Positions 1 to 9,393 of a DNA stretch of 64,000 nucleotides are shown here, piece after piece. Below the pieces are notes generated by a model that did not search any database, was not told where the DNA came from, and worked only from the letters and a program-made list of their open reading frames with translations. Within the stretch, counting starts at the first letter, position 1. The number at the start of each line of letters is the position of its first letter. The stretch spans positions 2,620,001 through 2,684,000 of the forward strand of contig NZ_LR738849.1 of NCBI RefSeq assembly GCF_902702915.1, written 5' to 3'. This DNA is from Desulfovibrio sp. 86 (lineage in GTDB: Bacteria > Desulfobacterota > Desulfovibrionia > Desulfovibrionales > Desulfovibrionaceae). The position numbers were made by a program, and so were the translations under genes.

Positions 1-2059
<2,059 letters not shown>

Positions 2060-2106
2060 ATGAAAAAAACTCCTTCCTTCCCTGTCAATTAAATATTTGA
2101 CAACTT

Positions 2107-2222
2107 TGTTGGTAGCCATGGAGGAGAGGGTACACCCAATCCCATTCCGAACTTGGAAGTTAAGCTCTCCATCGCCGATGATACTGCATAACGTCATGTG
2201 GGAAAGTAGGCCGCTGCCAACA
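2107..2222 (+). rRNA. rrf: 5S ribosomal RNA
   Basis: A 116-nt segment begins TGTTGGTAG and ends CTGCCAACA, and these ends pair as the 5S terminal helix I. It contains the conserved internal ACCCAATCCCATTCCGAACT loop and GGGAAAGTAGG near the 3' side. It lies about 48 nt after the 23S end, the standard rrn order, and is followed directly by an intrinsic terminator. Confidence 0.95.
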
Positions 2223-2228
2223 TCTTTT

Positions 2229-2266
2229 AAAAAGCCCTTCGCTGCTACAGCGCGAAGGGCTTTTTG
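2229..2266 (+). terminator. rRNA operon intrinsic terminator
   Basis: A 10-bp perfect stem (AGCCCTTCGC at 2233-2242 pairs with GCGAAGGGCT at 2252-2261) is preceded by an A run and followed by a T run. It starts seven bases after the 5S gene, so it marks the end of the rRNA operon. Confidence 0.9.
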
Positions 2267-2448
2267 CTGTTCTGTAGCTAGATCTTCCTTTCATTTAATG
2301 CAGCCTGATTCCTTGCCGTTTCCCATATCCTTCATTTGGGCCGCCTGCGCGGCGGGCGGCAGAAGGGGCCTGTTAGGGGCTGTGTATACTGCCCCCCATT
2401 AACAAGGCCGTCCTGTTAAGGTAGTTTTCTTCCAGCCCTGGAGGAAAC

Positions 2449-2715
2449 ATGAAACGCCGTATCTGGGACAGTAAAAGCAAAGCTCGCATCGTGCTTGAAG
2501 GATTGCAGGGGCGTTCTGTGGCAAGCCTTTGCAGTGAGTATCAAATCACTCAGAGCATGTACTACCGCTGGCGAGATACGTTTTTGGCCAATGCCGCCCA
2601 AGCCTTCGAAACCGGCACGACAAACCGCCGGGAAGAGCGCCTCACGGCAGAGAACCAAAAACTTAAGCAGGCCGTTGGCGAGTTGACGCTGGAATTAAAA
2701 AAAAACGACTGGTAA
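2449..2715 (+). CDS. IS3-family transposase OrfA (helix-turn-helix)
   Basis: This 88-residue protein starts MKRRIWDSKSKARIVLEGLQ and continues with a helix-turn-helix (roughly residues 13-45, including SVASLCSEYQITQSMYYRWR), the IS3/HTH_8 DNA-binding domain that recognises the element ends. The C-terminal part is charged and helical and probably supplies the leucine-zipper-like dimerisation region. A GGAGG-type ribosome site precedes the ATG. The frame closes just after nine A residues (2697-2705). A -1 slip there enters the orfB phase and would give the OrfAB transposase, so OrfA alone is probably the regulatory product. Confidence 0.9.
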   Translation: MKRRIWDSKSKARIVLEGLQGRSVASLCSEYQITQSMYYRWRDTFLANAAQAFETGTTNRREERLTAENQKLKQAVGELTLELKKNDW

Positions 2716-2765
2716 GCGACAGGCGGCGAACCGGCCAGACTCAGCTTCAGCGCGATGCCGAGCTC

Positions 2766-3491
2766 TTGCCGCTGATCGAAGCCCTTAAAATGGAGCATCC
2801 TTTTTGGGGCTACCGCCGCGTGTGGGCTACTCTCCGGCATAAAAACGGCATGAACGTCAACGCCAAACGTGTGGAACGCTTGATGCGTCTGCATGGCCTG
2901 GGCGTTAGGAGAGCAACCTTGCGAGCAAAGCGAACCCCCGGCGGAAGCAAGCCGCGTCCTGTTCGGCCCTGCCAGTGGTGGGGCATCGATATGACCAAGG
3001 TCATGACGGAAGGTGGCTGGGTGTATGTTGTTCTGGTAGTGGACTGGTTTTCCAAAAAGATCGTCGGCCATCATGCTGGCTACCAAAGCCGAAGTCATGA
3101 GTGGCTGCAAGCCCTGGAGATGGGCATTCAAGCGCACTTTCCCGAAGGCGTCCGAGAACAGGGCTTGAGCCTGATGAGTGATAACGGCTGCCAACCGACA
3201 GGAAAGGCTTTTGTGCGTGAATGCGCGACATTAGGCATCACACAGGCATTCACCAGCTACAACAATCCCAAAGGAAACGCGGATACTGAACGGACAATGC
3301 GCACAATTAAGGAAGAACTCTTTTGGTTGCGCGAATGGCGCAGCCTTGAGCACCTGGCCGACGAGCTTTCTGACTGGATAGAACTTTTTAACACCACGTA
3401 CCTGCACTCGGCGCTTGGCTGGAAGACCCCGCAATGCGTGCATCAGCAGGCTCGTAAAAACCGGAAGGATACTCCCTTAAAGGCTGCTTGA
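2766..3491 (+). CDS. IS3-family transposase OrfB (rve integrase core, DDE)
   Basis: The region encodes the catalytic half of an IS3 transposase. It has an HTH_21-like segment (HPFWGYRRVWATLR) followed by the rve core with the expected acidic residues: D in WWGIDMTKV, D in MSDNGCQPTG, and E in NADTERTMRTIKEE. The phase is open without stops from the A run at 2697 through to 3491, so the natural product is an OrfAB fusion of about 347 residues made by -1 frameshifting. The TTG at 2766 is only a nominal start. No internal stop is seen, so the element may be active. Confidence 0.9.
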   Translation: MPLIEALKMEHPFWGYRRVWATLRHKNGMNVNAKRVERLMRLHGLGVRRATLRAKRTPGGSKPRPVRPCQWWGIDMTKVMTEGGWVYVVLVVDWFSKKIVGHHAGYQSRSHEWLQALEMGIQAHFPEGVREQGLSLMSDNGCQPTGKAFVRECATLGITQAFTSYNNPKGNADTERTMRTIKEELFWLREWRSLEHLADELSDWIELFNTTYLHSALGWKTPQCVHQQARKNRKDTPLKAA

Positions 3492-3509
3492 TCCATGGGG
3501 GGCATTACA

Positions 3510-3802
3510 TGTGCCCCTCCGAGGCCCCCTCTGCACTCCCCCCGGACGCCCCCCCGAGGCTTTCCAAAACTTTACGCCCGCGAGGGCTGCGCGGCCTCTG
3601 CTGCGGGAGCTTCCTCGTTACGCTCGGCGATCTCCCTCCGCGCCGCGCAACGCCAGCGAGCGCTTTTGCCTTGAATGGGAATTCGGTAAAGACATCTCCT
3701 TGATTGCTGGCTTCCACATCCATCCAGCATGACCGGTCTTTTTTTTTGAAGAGTTTCAGCGTATTCTGTATCCAACACAGCGTACGCATTGGAGTGATTT
3801 GG
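3510..3802. other. intergenic, C-rich low-complexity stretch; no gene seen
   Basis: From the IS right end to about 3700 the sequence is strongly C-rich on the plus strand, with biased translations in several frames (runs of Pro, Arg and Ala), which suggests shadow reading frames. Nothing here has a convincing ribosome site or family motif. It may be flanking sequence from an earlier insertion or a dispersed intergenic element. Confidence 0.4.
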
Positions 3803-4243
3803 ATGTCCATTTTCAGACAAAAAATACATATAGCCGACCATGATATCGACAGGCAGGGCCGGGTCAACAATGTTTGCTATGTGCAGTGGATGCAGGATCT
3901 GGCCACGGCGCACACTGCCGCCAAGGGATGGGACATGGCCCGCTATGAGGAACTGGCGCAGGGCTGGGTAGTGCGGCGTCATTCTGTTGTCTACAAGCGC
4001 CCGGCTGTACTTGGTGAGAACATTGTGGCGGCCACTTGGATAGCCTCATTCGCCTCTCGCCAGTGTGTACGCCGTTACCGCTTTGTGCGGGAATCTGATG
4101 ATGCCGTGCTGGTTGAGGCCGAAACGCAGTGGGTATACATCGACCTCACCAGTGGGCGGCCGGTCAGAATACCCGATGAACTCAAGGCAGTGTTTGAATG
4201 CATTGCTGACGACAATGGGGCCAAAGATTTTTTGCTGACGTAA
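3803..4243 (+). CDS. acyl-CoA thioesterase, YbgC/FadM-like hotdog protein
   Basis: This 146-residue protein has the hotdog-fold layout of the 4-hydroxybenzoyl-CoA thioesterase family. The N-terminal strand is followed by ADHDIDRQGRVNNVCYVQWMQD, which holds the catalytic Asp region of the family (D-x-x-G-x-V-N/x-x-x-Y). The middle segment VVRRHSVVYKRPAVLGENI and the C-terminal strands VRRYRFVR and LVEAETQWVYIDLTSGRPVRIP match the rest of the fold. Such enzymes hydrolyse acyl-CoA thioesters; the substrate cannot be read here. The ATG at 3803 has GGAG eight bases upstream, while the frame also reads upstream without support. It appears monocistronic, between the IS element and the aminotransferase. 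Confidence 0.85.
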   Translation: MSIFRQKIHIADHDIDRQGRVNNVCYVQWMQDLATAHTAAKGWDMARYEELAQGWVVRRHSVVYKRPAVLGENIVAATWIASFASRQCVRRYRFVRESDDAVLVEAETQWVYIDLTSGRPVRIPDELKAVFECIADDNGAKDFLLT

Positions 4244-4608
4244 AGCGGTTTGCCTGTGGAACCACGCATCCGCAAAACTTGCTCGCCGGGTACGATTCCT
4301 GAACTCGCATGCGCATGCGGGATCTGTTCCCAACTGTAGACCCGGAAATAATGCGAACGGCTTTTGCGGACATGCAAAAATTGGTGGGGTCGCGGCAGCG
4401 TGGCGGCAGGTGGCTTCCGCCCGCTCCTCCTTGCTCTTTGTCGCATTTCTTGCGCCTGACTTGCTGTTGCCTCACAACTGCAGCCCTATTGTTTTGCGCC
4501 AGTTGAGTTTCGTTTGGTAAATACTGTAGCTGTTTTGCTTGCTTTTGTACTATTAAGCAACGAGGATAGGTGTTCCACGCAATTTCTTTTACTTCCGAAG
4601 GTGCAGCA
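4244..4608. other. intergenic region, nothing definite
   Basis: This 365-bp gap lies between the thioesterase and the aminotransferase. No terminator hairpin followed by T residues and no family motif is visible. An AT-richer part (4500-4560) just upstream of the aminotransferase probably holds its promoter, but no clear -35/-10 pair could be assigned. Confidence 0.3.
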
Positions 4609-5805
4609 ATGAACACTGCCTACGCGCAAAGAATTTCAAATTTAAAAGCGTCTGAAATACGCGAGCTTTTAAAGATTACCGAACAGCCTGATGTTATATC
4701 CTTTGCTGGAGGCTTGCCCGCGCCGGAGCTTTTTCCCACTGAAGCCATTAGCGACATGTGTGTTTCAGTGCTTGCGCACGACGGACAAAGAGCTTTGCAG
4801 TATGCCACCACCGAAGGATACCTTCCTTTACGTCAATGGATAGCAGGCAGAATGAACGCCACATTGGGCACTGCTTTTGGTGAAGACAATATCTTGATAA
4901 CCAATGGTTCGCAGCAGGGGCTGGATCTCAGCGGCAAGGTCTTTATTGATGAAGGCGACGTCATTCTGTGCGAAAGTCCGACCTATCTTGCGGCGATTAC
5001 CGCCTTCAGGGCATATGGCTGCCGTTTTGTGGAAGTGCCCACCGATGAGGACGGCATGCGCATGGATGATCTTGCCAAACTTCTTGAAACCACCACGAGG
5101 GTCAAGGGGATTTATGTGATCCCCAATTTCCAGAATCCCACAGGGCGAACCATGAGTTTGGACCGTCGCCAGCGGCTTGCCGAACTGGCCGCCCAGCACA
5201 GGGTTGTGGTTCTGGAGGACAATCCCTATGGCGAACTGCGCTTTGAAGGTGAATTTCTTCCGTCAGTGCAGTCGTTTGACAGAGAAGGCTGGGTCATTTC
5301 TTTTGGGTCGTTCTCAAAAATACTCTGTCCGGGTTTTAGAATTGGTTGGGTAGCCGGCAACAAAAACATTGTGCAAAAATACGTTCTTGTTAAGCAAGGC
5401 GTTGATCTGCAAAGCAATACTTTTGTCCAGGCCGTAATCGCTGCCTATCTGGAAAAGCATGATATTGATGCTCACATCAAGAACATTCTTGGCGTGTATA
5501 AAAACAGGCGGGATGTTCTGCTTTCTGCTCTGGGGCGTCATTTTCCTCAGGGTGTTCGCTTCACGCGGCCCGAAGGAGGGCTTTTTGCCTGGGTGACCTT
5601 GCCAAAATCAATGGATTCCCGTGGTATCCTTGATGCCTGCATACAGCGCAAAGTCGCTTTTGTACCAGGCGGGCCATTTTTTCCAAACGGCGGGCAGGAA
5701 AATACCCTGCGCCTGAACTTTTCCAATATGGAAGAAGCCCGTATTGAAGAAGGCGTTGCCATCATTGCTGATGTGCTGAACGACCACCTGGCCGACGCGC
5801 AGTAA
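4609..5805 (+). CDS. PLP-dependent aminotransferase, class I/II (LysN/2-aminoadipate type)
   Basis: The 398-residue fold-type I aminotransferase resembles the AraT/LysN/MocR-like branch. Visible motifs are ISFAGGLPAPELFP (N-terminal substrate loop), ITNGSQQGLDL (cofactor phosphate region), NFQNPTGRTMS, LEDNPYGELRF (conserved D and Y contacting the pyridine ring), SFSKILCPGFRIGW with the Schiff-base lysine, and C-terminal RLNFSN with the carboxylate-binding Arg. It probably transfers amino groups among aromatic, branched or 2-aminoadipate-like substrates. The start at 4609 was preferred over 4570 because AAGGTG lies upstream and family alignment begins there. The downstream tautomerase gene follows by 64 bp. 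Confidence 0.9.
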   Translation: MNTAYAQRISNLKASEIRELLKITEQPDVISFAGGLPAPELFPTEAISDMCVSVLAHDGQRALQYATTEGYLPLRQWIAGRMNATLGTAFGEDNILITNGSQQGLDLSGKVFIDEGDVILCESPTYLAAITAFRAYGCRFVEVPTDEDGMRMDDLAKLLETTTRVKGIYVIPNFQNPTGRTMSLDRRQRLAELAAQHRVVVLEDNPYGELRFEGEFLPSVQSFDREGWVISFGSFSKILCPGFRIGWVAGNKNIVQKYVLVKQGVDLQSNTFVQAVIAAYLEKHDIDAHIKNILGVYKNRRDVLLSALGRHFPQGVRFTRPEGGLFAWVTLPKSMDSRGILDACIQRKVAFVPGGPFFPNGGQENTLRLNFSNMEEARIEEGVAIIADVLNDHLADAQ

Positions 5806-5869
5806 AAGTTGCACTCCCCCGGCAGGGTGCCGGGCCACGGCACAGGCGCACAAAAAACTGGAGGGCCAT

Positions 5870-6076
5870 ATGCCATTCGTGAATATCAAGGTGACAGGCG
5901 GCAAAGAGGCTCCAACTGCGGAGCAGAAGGCAGAACTCATCAAGGGCGTGACAGATCTGCTGGTTCGCGTGCTGAACAAAAATCCTGCCACCACCGTGGT
6001 CATTATTGAAGAGGTGGACATGGACAACTGGGGTATTGGCGGGCAGAGCATCACCGAACGAAGAAAGATGGGGTAG
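5870..6076 (+). CDS. 4-oxalocrotonate tautomerase family protein
   Basis: This 68-residue protein begins Met-Pro, so processing exposes the catalytic N-terminal proline of the tautomerase superfamily (PFVNIKVTGG). The length and the C-terminal pattern (VVIIEEVDMDNWGIGG) fit small homo-oligomeric 4-OT enzymes, which interconvert enol and keto acids. GGAGG lies just upstream of the ATG. It sits close behind the aminotransferase on the same strand and may be co-transcribed. The physiological substrate is unknown, since many members outside catabolic operons have none assigned. Confidence 0.88.
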   Translation: MPFVNIKVTGGKEAPTAEQKAELIKGVTDLLVRVLNKNPATTVVIIEEVDMDNWGIGGQSITERRKMG

Positions 6077-6455
6077 CTGTAACGGGGGCAGTACAGGCAA
6101 GCCCCTTTGTGTTTCCGGCAAGGATGCAGGGCAGCGTCAGGACTTTCGCCGTATGGCCCCCAGGGGCGCGACAAGGACGAGCTGCCCAAAGACTTCCGCC
6201 CTCTGCATGTGCGGCATGTCTATGCAAGCATGCTCATCAGCAGCGCCAGGTTGACATTTACAGCCTCAAAAGCTGCTCATGCACGAAAGCCCTGCCATGA
6301 CCTAGTAGTATAGCCATTTGCGGGATGAGGCTTTGCGCAAGGCAGCCAGCGTAATTGATACCTGCATGGATATTAGCGCGGCAGGAACGGAGCTGAAAAT
6401 TCACCCCTTGACGACTTACTAAAAAATAGTAAATAAAGGGCAAAAGGGGCAGGAC
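6077..6455. other. intergenic region, no gene supported
   Basis: This 379-bp gap contains several short reading frames in two phases without ribosome sites or recognisable motifs. The last 40 bases before the toxin gene are AT-rich (ACTAAAAAATAGTAAATAAA near 6418) and probably include its promoter, possibly with the operator for toxin-antitoxin autoregulation. Confidence 0.3.
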
Positions 6456-6734
6456 ATGAATTGGACTGTGACCATCCTGAAGCGTGCTCGGAAGCAAATT
6501 CAGGATTTGCCGCGACCTGCATACGATGCCTTGTTTCTTTTGATCGCCGACATACAACAATCCGGCCCGGTACAGGGCCAGTGGCCTAATTATAGCAAAC
6601 TTTCTGACAGTCGCCATCATTGCCATATTAAAAAGGGCAAGCCCTGTTATGTGGCCGTATGGCAGGTGACGGATAAAAAGATCAAACTGATCGAGGTGCT
6701 TTATGCTGGAACGCACGAAAAAGCCCCCTATTGA
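6456..6734 (+). CDS. RelE/HigB-superfamily toxin of a type II toxin-antitoxin pair
   Basis: This 92-residue protein has the RelE/ParE layout: an N-terminal strand and helix (WTVTILKRARKQIQDLPRPAYDAL), then a basic sheet core (SKLSDSRHHCHIKKGKPCYVAVWQV) and the terminal LIEVLYAGTHEKAPY. That ending is characteristic of a subfamily of mRNA-interferase-like toxins paired with a downstream Xre antitoxin. The conserved basic and His residues (RHHCHIKKGK) are probably the active surface. The order is toxin first, antitoxin second, overlapping by 32 bp, as in higBA-type modules. Activity on ribosome-bound mRNA is inferred from family. Confidence 0.85.
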   Translation: MNWTVTILKRARKQIQDLPRPAYDALFLLIADIQQSGPVQGQWPNYSKLSDSRHHCHIKKGKPCYVAVWQVTDKKIKLIEVLYAGTHEKAPY

Positions 6735-7059
6735 AACTGTGAACCTTTCCTTCGCGGTTCCGCCGGCGCTGGTTTCAGAGGTGCGCGCCTTCATGCGCCT
6801 GAAGGGCATTGCCGAAGAAAAAGAAGCATATTCCATTGAGGAAGTGTTCCCCTTCAGCAAGGAGGAAAGGCCCACCGTTTATCTGAGGGGGGCGCGCTAT
6901 CGGGAAGATTTGACCCAAGCGCAGCTTGCGGAAGCAACGGGCATTCCCGCCCGGCATATCAGCGAAATGGAAAACGGCAAGCGCCCCATTGGCAAGAAGA
7001 ACGCCCGCCTGCTGGCCGATGCCCTGAACATTGATCCCCGCCGCCTGCTGACCGTATAG
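6703..7059 (+). CDS. Xre-family antitoxin / transcriptional repressor
   Basis: This 118-residue protein has a C-terminal helix-turn-helix of the Xre type (about residues 66-116: LRGARYREDLTQAQLAEATGIPARHISEMENGKRPIGKKNARLLADALNI). It would bind its own operon promoter. The N-terminal 60 residues (AVPPALVSEVRAFMRLKGIAEE) probably form the toxin-binding segment. The start codon lies inside the toxin gene with GAGGTG upstream, which indicates translational coupling. A strong terminator follows 28 bp after the stop, closing a two-gene operon. Confidence 0.85.
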   Translation: MLERTKKPPIETVNLSFAVPPALVSEVRAFMRLKGIAEEKEAYSIEEVFPFSKEERPTVYLRGARYREDLTQAQLAEATGIPARHISEMENGKRPIGKKNARLLADALNIDPRRLLTV

Positions 7060-7086
7060 CATCAACATCACATAGTAGGTCTTTTG

Positions 7087-7119
7087 AAAGCCTTCTCGTT
7101 TCGTCGGGAAGGCTTTTTT
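7087..7119 (+). terminator. intrinsic terminator of the toxin-antitoxin operon
   Basis: The stem AAAGCCTTC (7087-7095) pairs with GAAGGCTTT (7108-7116), with a 12-nt intervening segment that can extend the stem, and is followed by TTTTTT. It begins 28 bases after the antitoxin stop. Confidence 0.85.
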
Positions 7120-7377
7120 GCGTTCTGTCAGTGCGTGGCGGGGGGATAGCATCCATCTATCTAAAAAAACTAAAACTTCTAGTTAGTGACAGCCAGGTAA
7201 GGAATTTCATTATAGCGTGTGTAATAGGGCGACTAAAAAGAAATGGGCAAAAGTCGGGAGAAGATTTCTGCTTAGTCGGCAGGTTAAAGCAATTACGCAC
7301 GTAATGCCATGCTTGAAGTTATTTTTCATTGAGGAAAGTTGCGGATCTCAATGTGTGTCAAGCCTCCCTTTGACTCG

Positions 7378-7464
7378 GCATGCCTTGGAAACATTGCCGA
7401 GTCCGGCGGCGAGATTCAGAAGTCCGGTCTTGTGTTTGATGATGTTTTGATTGAAGCTTTTCAT
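7378..7464 (-). pseudogene. truncated IS481-type transposase N-terminus (insertion-sequence scar)
   Basis: Read on the minus strand, about 30 codons starting at an ATG at 7464 give MKSFNQNIIKHKTGLLNLAA followed by GLGNVSKACRV. This matches from memory the opening helix-turn-helix segment of transposases annotated as IS481-like, in which the next residues are normally MGVSRDTFYRY. Here the similarity stops and the frame closes within a few codons (7348). The rest of the transposase is absent, so this is a decayed remnant rather than a working gene. Confidence 0.6.
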
Positions 7465-7525
7465 GTGAATTCTCCGTGGGCATGGTGCCTGACAGCAGAC
7501 AACAGGCAAAATTGTGGAGTAATTT

Positions 7526-7753
7526 ATGGATGGAATTAGCACAATGATTGGGCTGATTGTAGGAGCTATCGCTGGGGGATGCGTGATGCACGCGCGAGGC
7601 TACACACGCGGAAGACTTGACGAAATGAGCGGGAAAGATAGGCTGGATAGCATTGCCAATGAACTGCAAGAAGTAAAATCATCAATCGAAGACCTTAAGA
7701 TCGGGCAAGAAGTTCTCGATATCATGGTTAAGGAAATCAAATCAGGTTGCTAA
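7526..7753 (+). CDS. small membrane protein with a coiled-coil tail, function unknown
   Basis: This 75-residue protein has one likely membrane segment near the N-terminus (residues about 7-20, IGLIVGAIAGGCVM), then a basic stretch (HARGYTRGRLDEM) and a predicted amphipathic helix with heptad-like spacing (LDSIANELQEVKSSIEDLKIGQEVLDIMVKEI). GGAG lies eight bases upstream of the ATG. It resembles small phage or plasmid-type membrane proteins in general architecture only, and no family is recognised. Its neighbours (toxin-antitoxin, IS scar, tRNA) suggest an accessory island. Confidence 0.55.
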   Translation: MDGISTMIGLIVGAIAGGCVMHARGYTRGRLDEMSGKDRLDSIANELQEVKSSIEDLKIGQEVLDIMVKEIKSGC

Positions 7754-7885
7754 TACTGCCGCCGGACAGATGGGTGGGGCAAAGGTGTTTGCGAACCTGC
7801 TGCAGGCAGGTTAGGTCAACCCTGCCCGAGCAATGGCGGGGCGTGTGGAATTGGACGGAAAAAAATGGGGAAGAAAGAGGGGACA

Positions 7886-7920
7886 GAAAAAGGGTTTACA
7901 GTTATATTACTGTAAACCCT
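7886..7920 (-). terminator. intrinsic terminator of tRNA-Arg
   Basis: A 12-bp perfect inverted repeat (AGGGTTTACAGT at 7891-7902 and its complement at 7909-7920) has a 6-nt loop. On the minus strand it is followed by TTTTT. It lies 10 bp beyond the tRNA 3' end. Confidence 0.85.
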
Positions 7921-7929
7921 TAATTTTAT

Positions 7930-8006
7930 TGGCGCGCCCGAGAGGAATCGAACCCCTGACCAAGAGCTTAGAAGGCTCCTGCTCTGTCCAACTGAGCTAC
8001 GGGCGC
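7930..8006 (-). tRNA. tRNA-Arg (anticodon UCU)
   Basis: The minus strand gives a 77-nt cloverleaf. The acceptor GCGCCCG pairs with CGGGCGC, and CCA is encoded at the 3' end. The D-arm is AGCTCAGTTGGACAGAGC, the anticodon loop CTTCTAA carries TCT, and the T-arm has GGTTCGATTCC. It decodes AGA. It has its own promoter upstream and terminator downstream, and lies beside argF and an ArgA-like gene. Confidence 0.95.
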
Positions 8007-8045
8007 GTGATCCGCATGCATTGGCATCCGGCGATATGGCGCACC

Positions 8046-8074
8046 ACTATAGGGACAGCGCCACTGCTCGTCAA
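8046..8074 (-). promoter_or_regulatory. sigma-70 type promoter for tRNA-Arg
   Basis: On the minus strand TTGACG (8074-8069) and TATAGT (8051-8046) are separated by exactly 17 bp. Transcription would begin near 8039, about 33 nt before the mature tRNA 5' end. Match to consensus is 5/6 in both hexamers. Confidence 0.75.
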
Positions 8075-8251
8075 TATCTTACTCTGACGACAGGCATATT
8101 CGATCTTACCCTGACGAAAGGCATATGCGGGCAGCAGGCTGGCTGCAAGCAGCGATGCTTATAGGTTCTTCAAACCCTGACTCGCGGCTTGGGCTCTCCG
8201 GCCGGACAGACCTGCTTCGTTTTTCTGCCAGCCGTGCGTTGCCAGGCTTTG

Positions 8252-9271
8252 TTACTTGTTGAAAACAAGCGGCTCTTCAGCCAGGGTGGCCACCATCACG
8301 GCCTTGATGGTGTGCAGGCGGTTTTCCGCCTCTTCAAAGGCCATATTGCGCGGCGATTCAAAAACCTCGTCGTTGACTTCCATGCAATCAATGCCGAACC
8401 GCTGGAAGATTTCTTCGCCAACGGCCGTGCTGCGGTTGTGGAAGCTTGGCAGGCAATGCAGAAACTTGCAGTCGTCATTGCCCGTCAGGCGCATGGTGTC
8501 GCCAGTGATGCGGTAGGGGGTGAGCAGTTCTATGCGCTCTTTCCACACGTCGTCGGGTTCGCCCATGGAGACCCATACGTCCGTTGACAGAAAGTCGCAG
8601 TCGCGAACGCCATCTTCCACGCTCTCTGTGCGGCTGATACGGGCCCCGGTTTTTTGGGCGATCTGGCAGGCTATCTCATACACCTCGTCAGAGGTCCACA
8701 GCGCCCGAGGGGCCACAGAACGAAAGTCCACGCCCAGCAGGGCAGAGCCAACCATAAGCGAATTGCCCATATTATAGCGCGCGTCGCCGAGATAGGCCAT
8801 GGTCTGACGGTTCAGCGGCTTGGGGCAGCATTCGCGCATGGTCAGTACGTCCGCCAGAAGCTGTGTGGGGTGCCATTCATTGGTCAGCCCGTTCCACACC
8901 GGCACAGAAGCATGTTCGGCCAGCGCTTCAACCCTTTCCTGGCCAAAGCCGCGGTATTCGATGCCGTCATAAAAACGGGAAAGCACACGGGCGGTGTCTG
9001 CCAGCGACTCTTTTTTGCCCATCTGCGAGCCGGAAGGTCCAAGATAGGTTATGTTCGCGCCCTGGTCATACGCAGCCACTTCAAAGGAACAGCGGGTTCT
9101 GGTGGAATCTTTTTCAAACAGGATGACAATGTTTTTGTCCCGCAAAAACTTTGGCTCCCGGCGCGCTTTCTTGGCCTGCTTGAGGTTGGCCGCCAGATCC
9201 AGCAGATAGGTGAGATCTTCCGGCGTGAAGTCAGTTTCCTTCAGAAAGTCTCTTTTTTGCAGTCTGTTCAT
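8252..9271 (-). CDS. argF: ornithine carbamoyltransferase
   Basis: The 339-residue enzyme would convert ornithine and carbamoyl phosphate to citrulline in arginine biosynthesis. The carbamoyl phosphate site motif is STRTR (in [13 protein letters not shown]), followed by the HPTQ motif ([11 protein letters not shown]). The ornithine loop with the catalytic Cys is HCLPSFHN. Length is typical. An ArgA-like acetyltransferase lies 122 bp upstream on the same strand, supporting an anabolic role, although the sequence ([23 protein letters not shown]) is also close to catabolic ArcB-type enzymes. No Shine-Dalgarno better than AGGCGGAA was found. Confidence 0.93.
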   Translation of the reverse strand: MNRLQKRDFLKETDFTPEDLTYLLDLAANLKQAKKARREPKFLRDKNIVILFEKDSTRTRCSFEVAAYDQGANITYLGPSGSQMGKKESLADTARVLSRFYDGIEYRGFGQERVEALAEHASVPVWNGLTNEWHPTQLLADVLTMRECCPKPLNRQTMAYLGDARYNMGNSLMVGSALLGVDFRSVAPRALWTSDEVYEIACQIAQKTGARISRTESVEDGVRDCDFLSTDVWVSMGEPDDVWKERIELLTPYRITGDTMRLTGNDDCKFLHCLPSFHNRSTAVGEEIFQRFGIDCMEVNDEVFESPRNMAFEEAENRLHTIKAVMVATLAEEPLVFNK

Positions 9272-9368
9272 GCGCTGTTCCGCCTTTGAATGGAGTGAGG
9301 GGCCTGCCTATGGTAAAACTGGCTGGCCCTGCTGTACTGATTAAAGCCGTTTTTTTCGTGCTGCCGGT

Positions 9369-9388
9369 CGCGCCGTCAAAACGGCGCG
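9369..9388 (-). terminator. weak hairpin after the ArgA-like gene
   Basis: CGCGCCGT and ACGGCGCG form an 8-bp stem with a 4-nt loop just past the stop codon at 9394 on the minus strand. There is no T run directly after the stem, so it may only be a partial terminator or an mRNA 3' stabiliser. Confidence 0.35.
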
Positions 9389-9393
9389 GTACG

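Larger units (their letters stand above)
2383..3509 (+). mobile_element. IS3-family insertion sequence, apparently intact
   Basis: The element is about 1.13 kb. Its left end (TGTATACTGCCCCCCAT at 2383) and the complement of its right end (TGTAATGCCCCCCATGG at 3509) form imperfect terminal inverted repeats beginning 5'-TG, as in IS3-family elements. It holds two overlapping reading phases, orfA and orfB, joined by a run of nine A residues. It sits about 120 bp past the rRNA terminator. The repeats differ by a 2-nt indel and no target duplication could be defined, so the ends are approximate. Confidence 0.8.

Noticed and set aside
7339..7539. A 66-codon plus-strand frame over the IS scar
   Set aside because: The opposite strand carries recognisable transposase sequence; the plus frame has no ribosome site.
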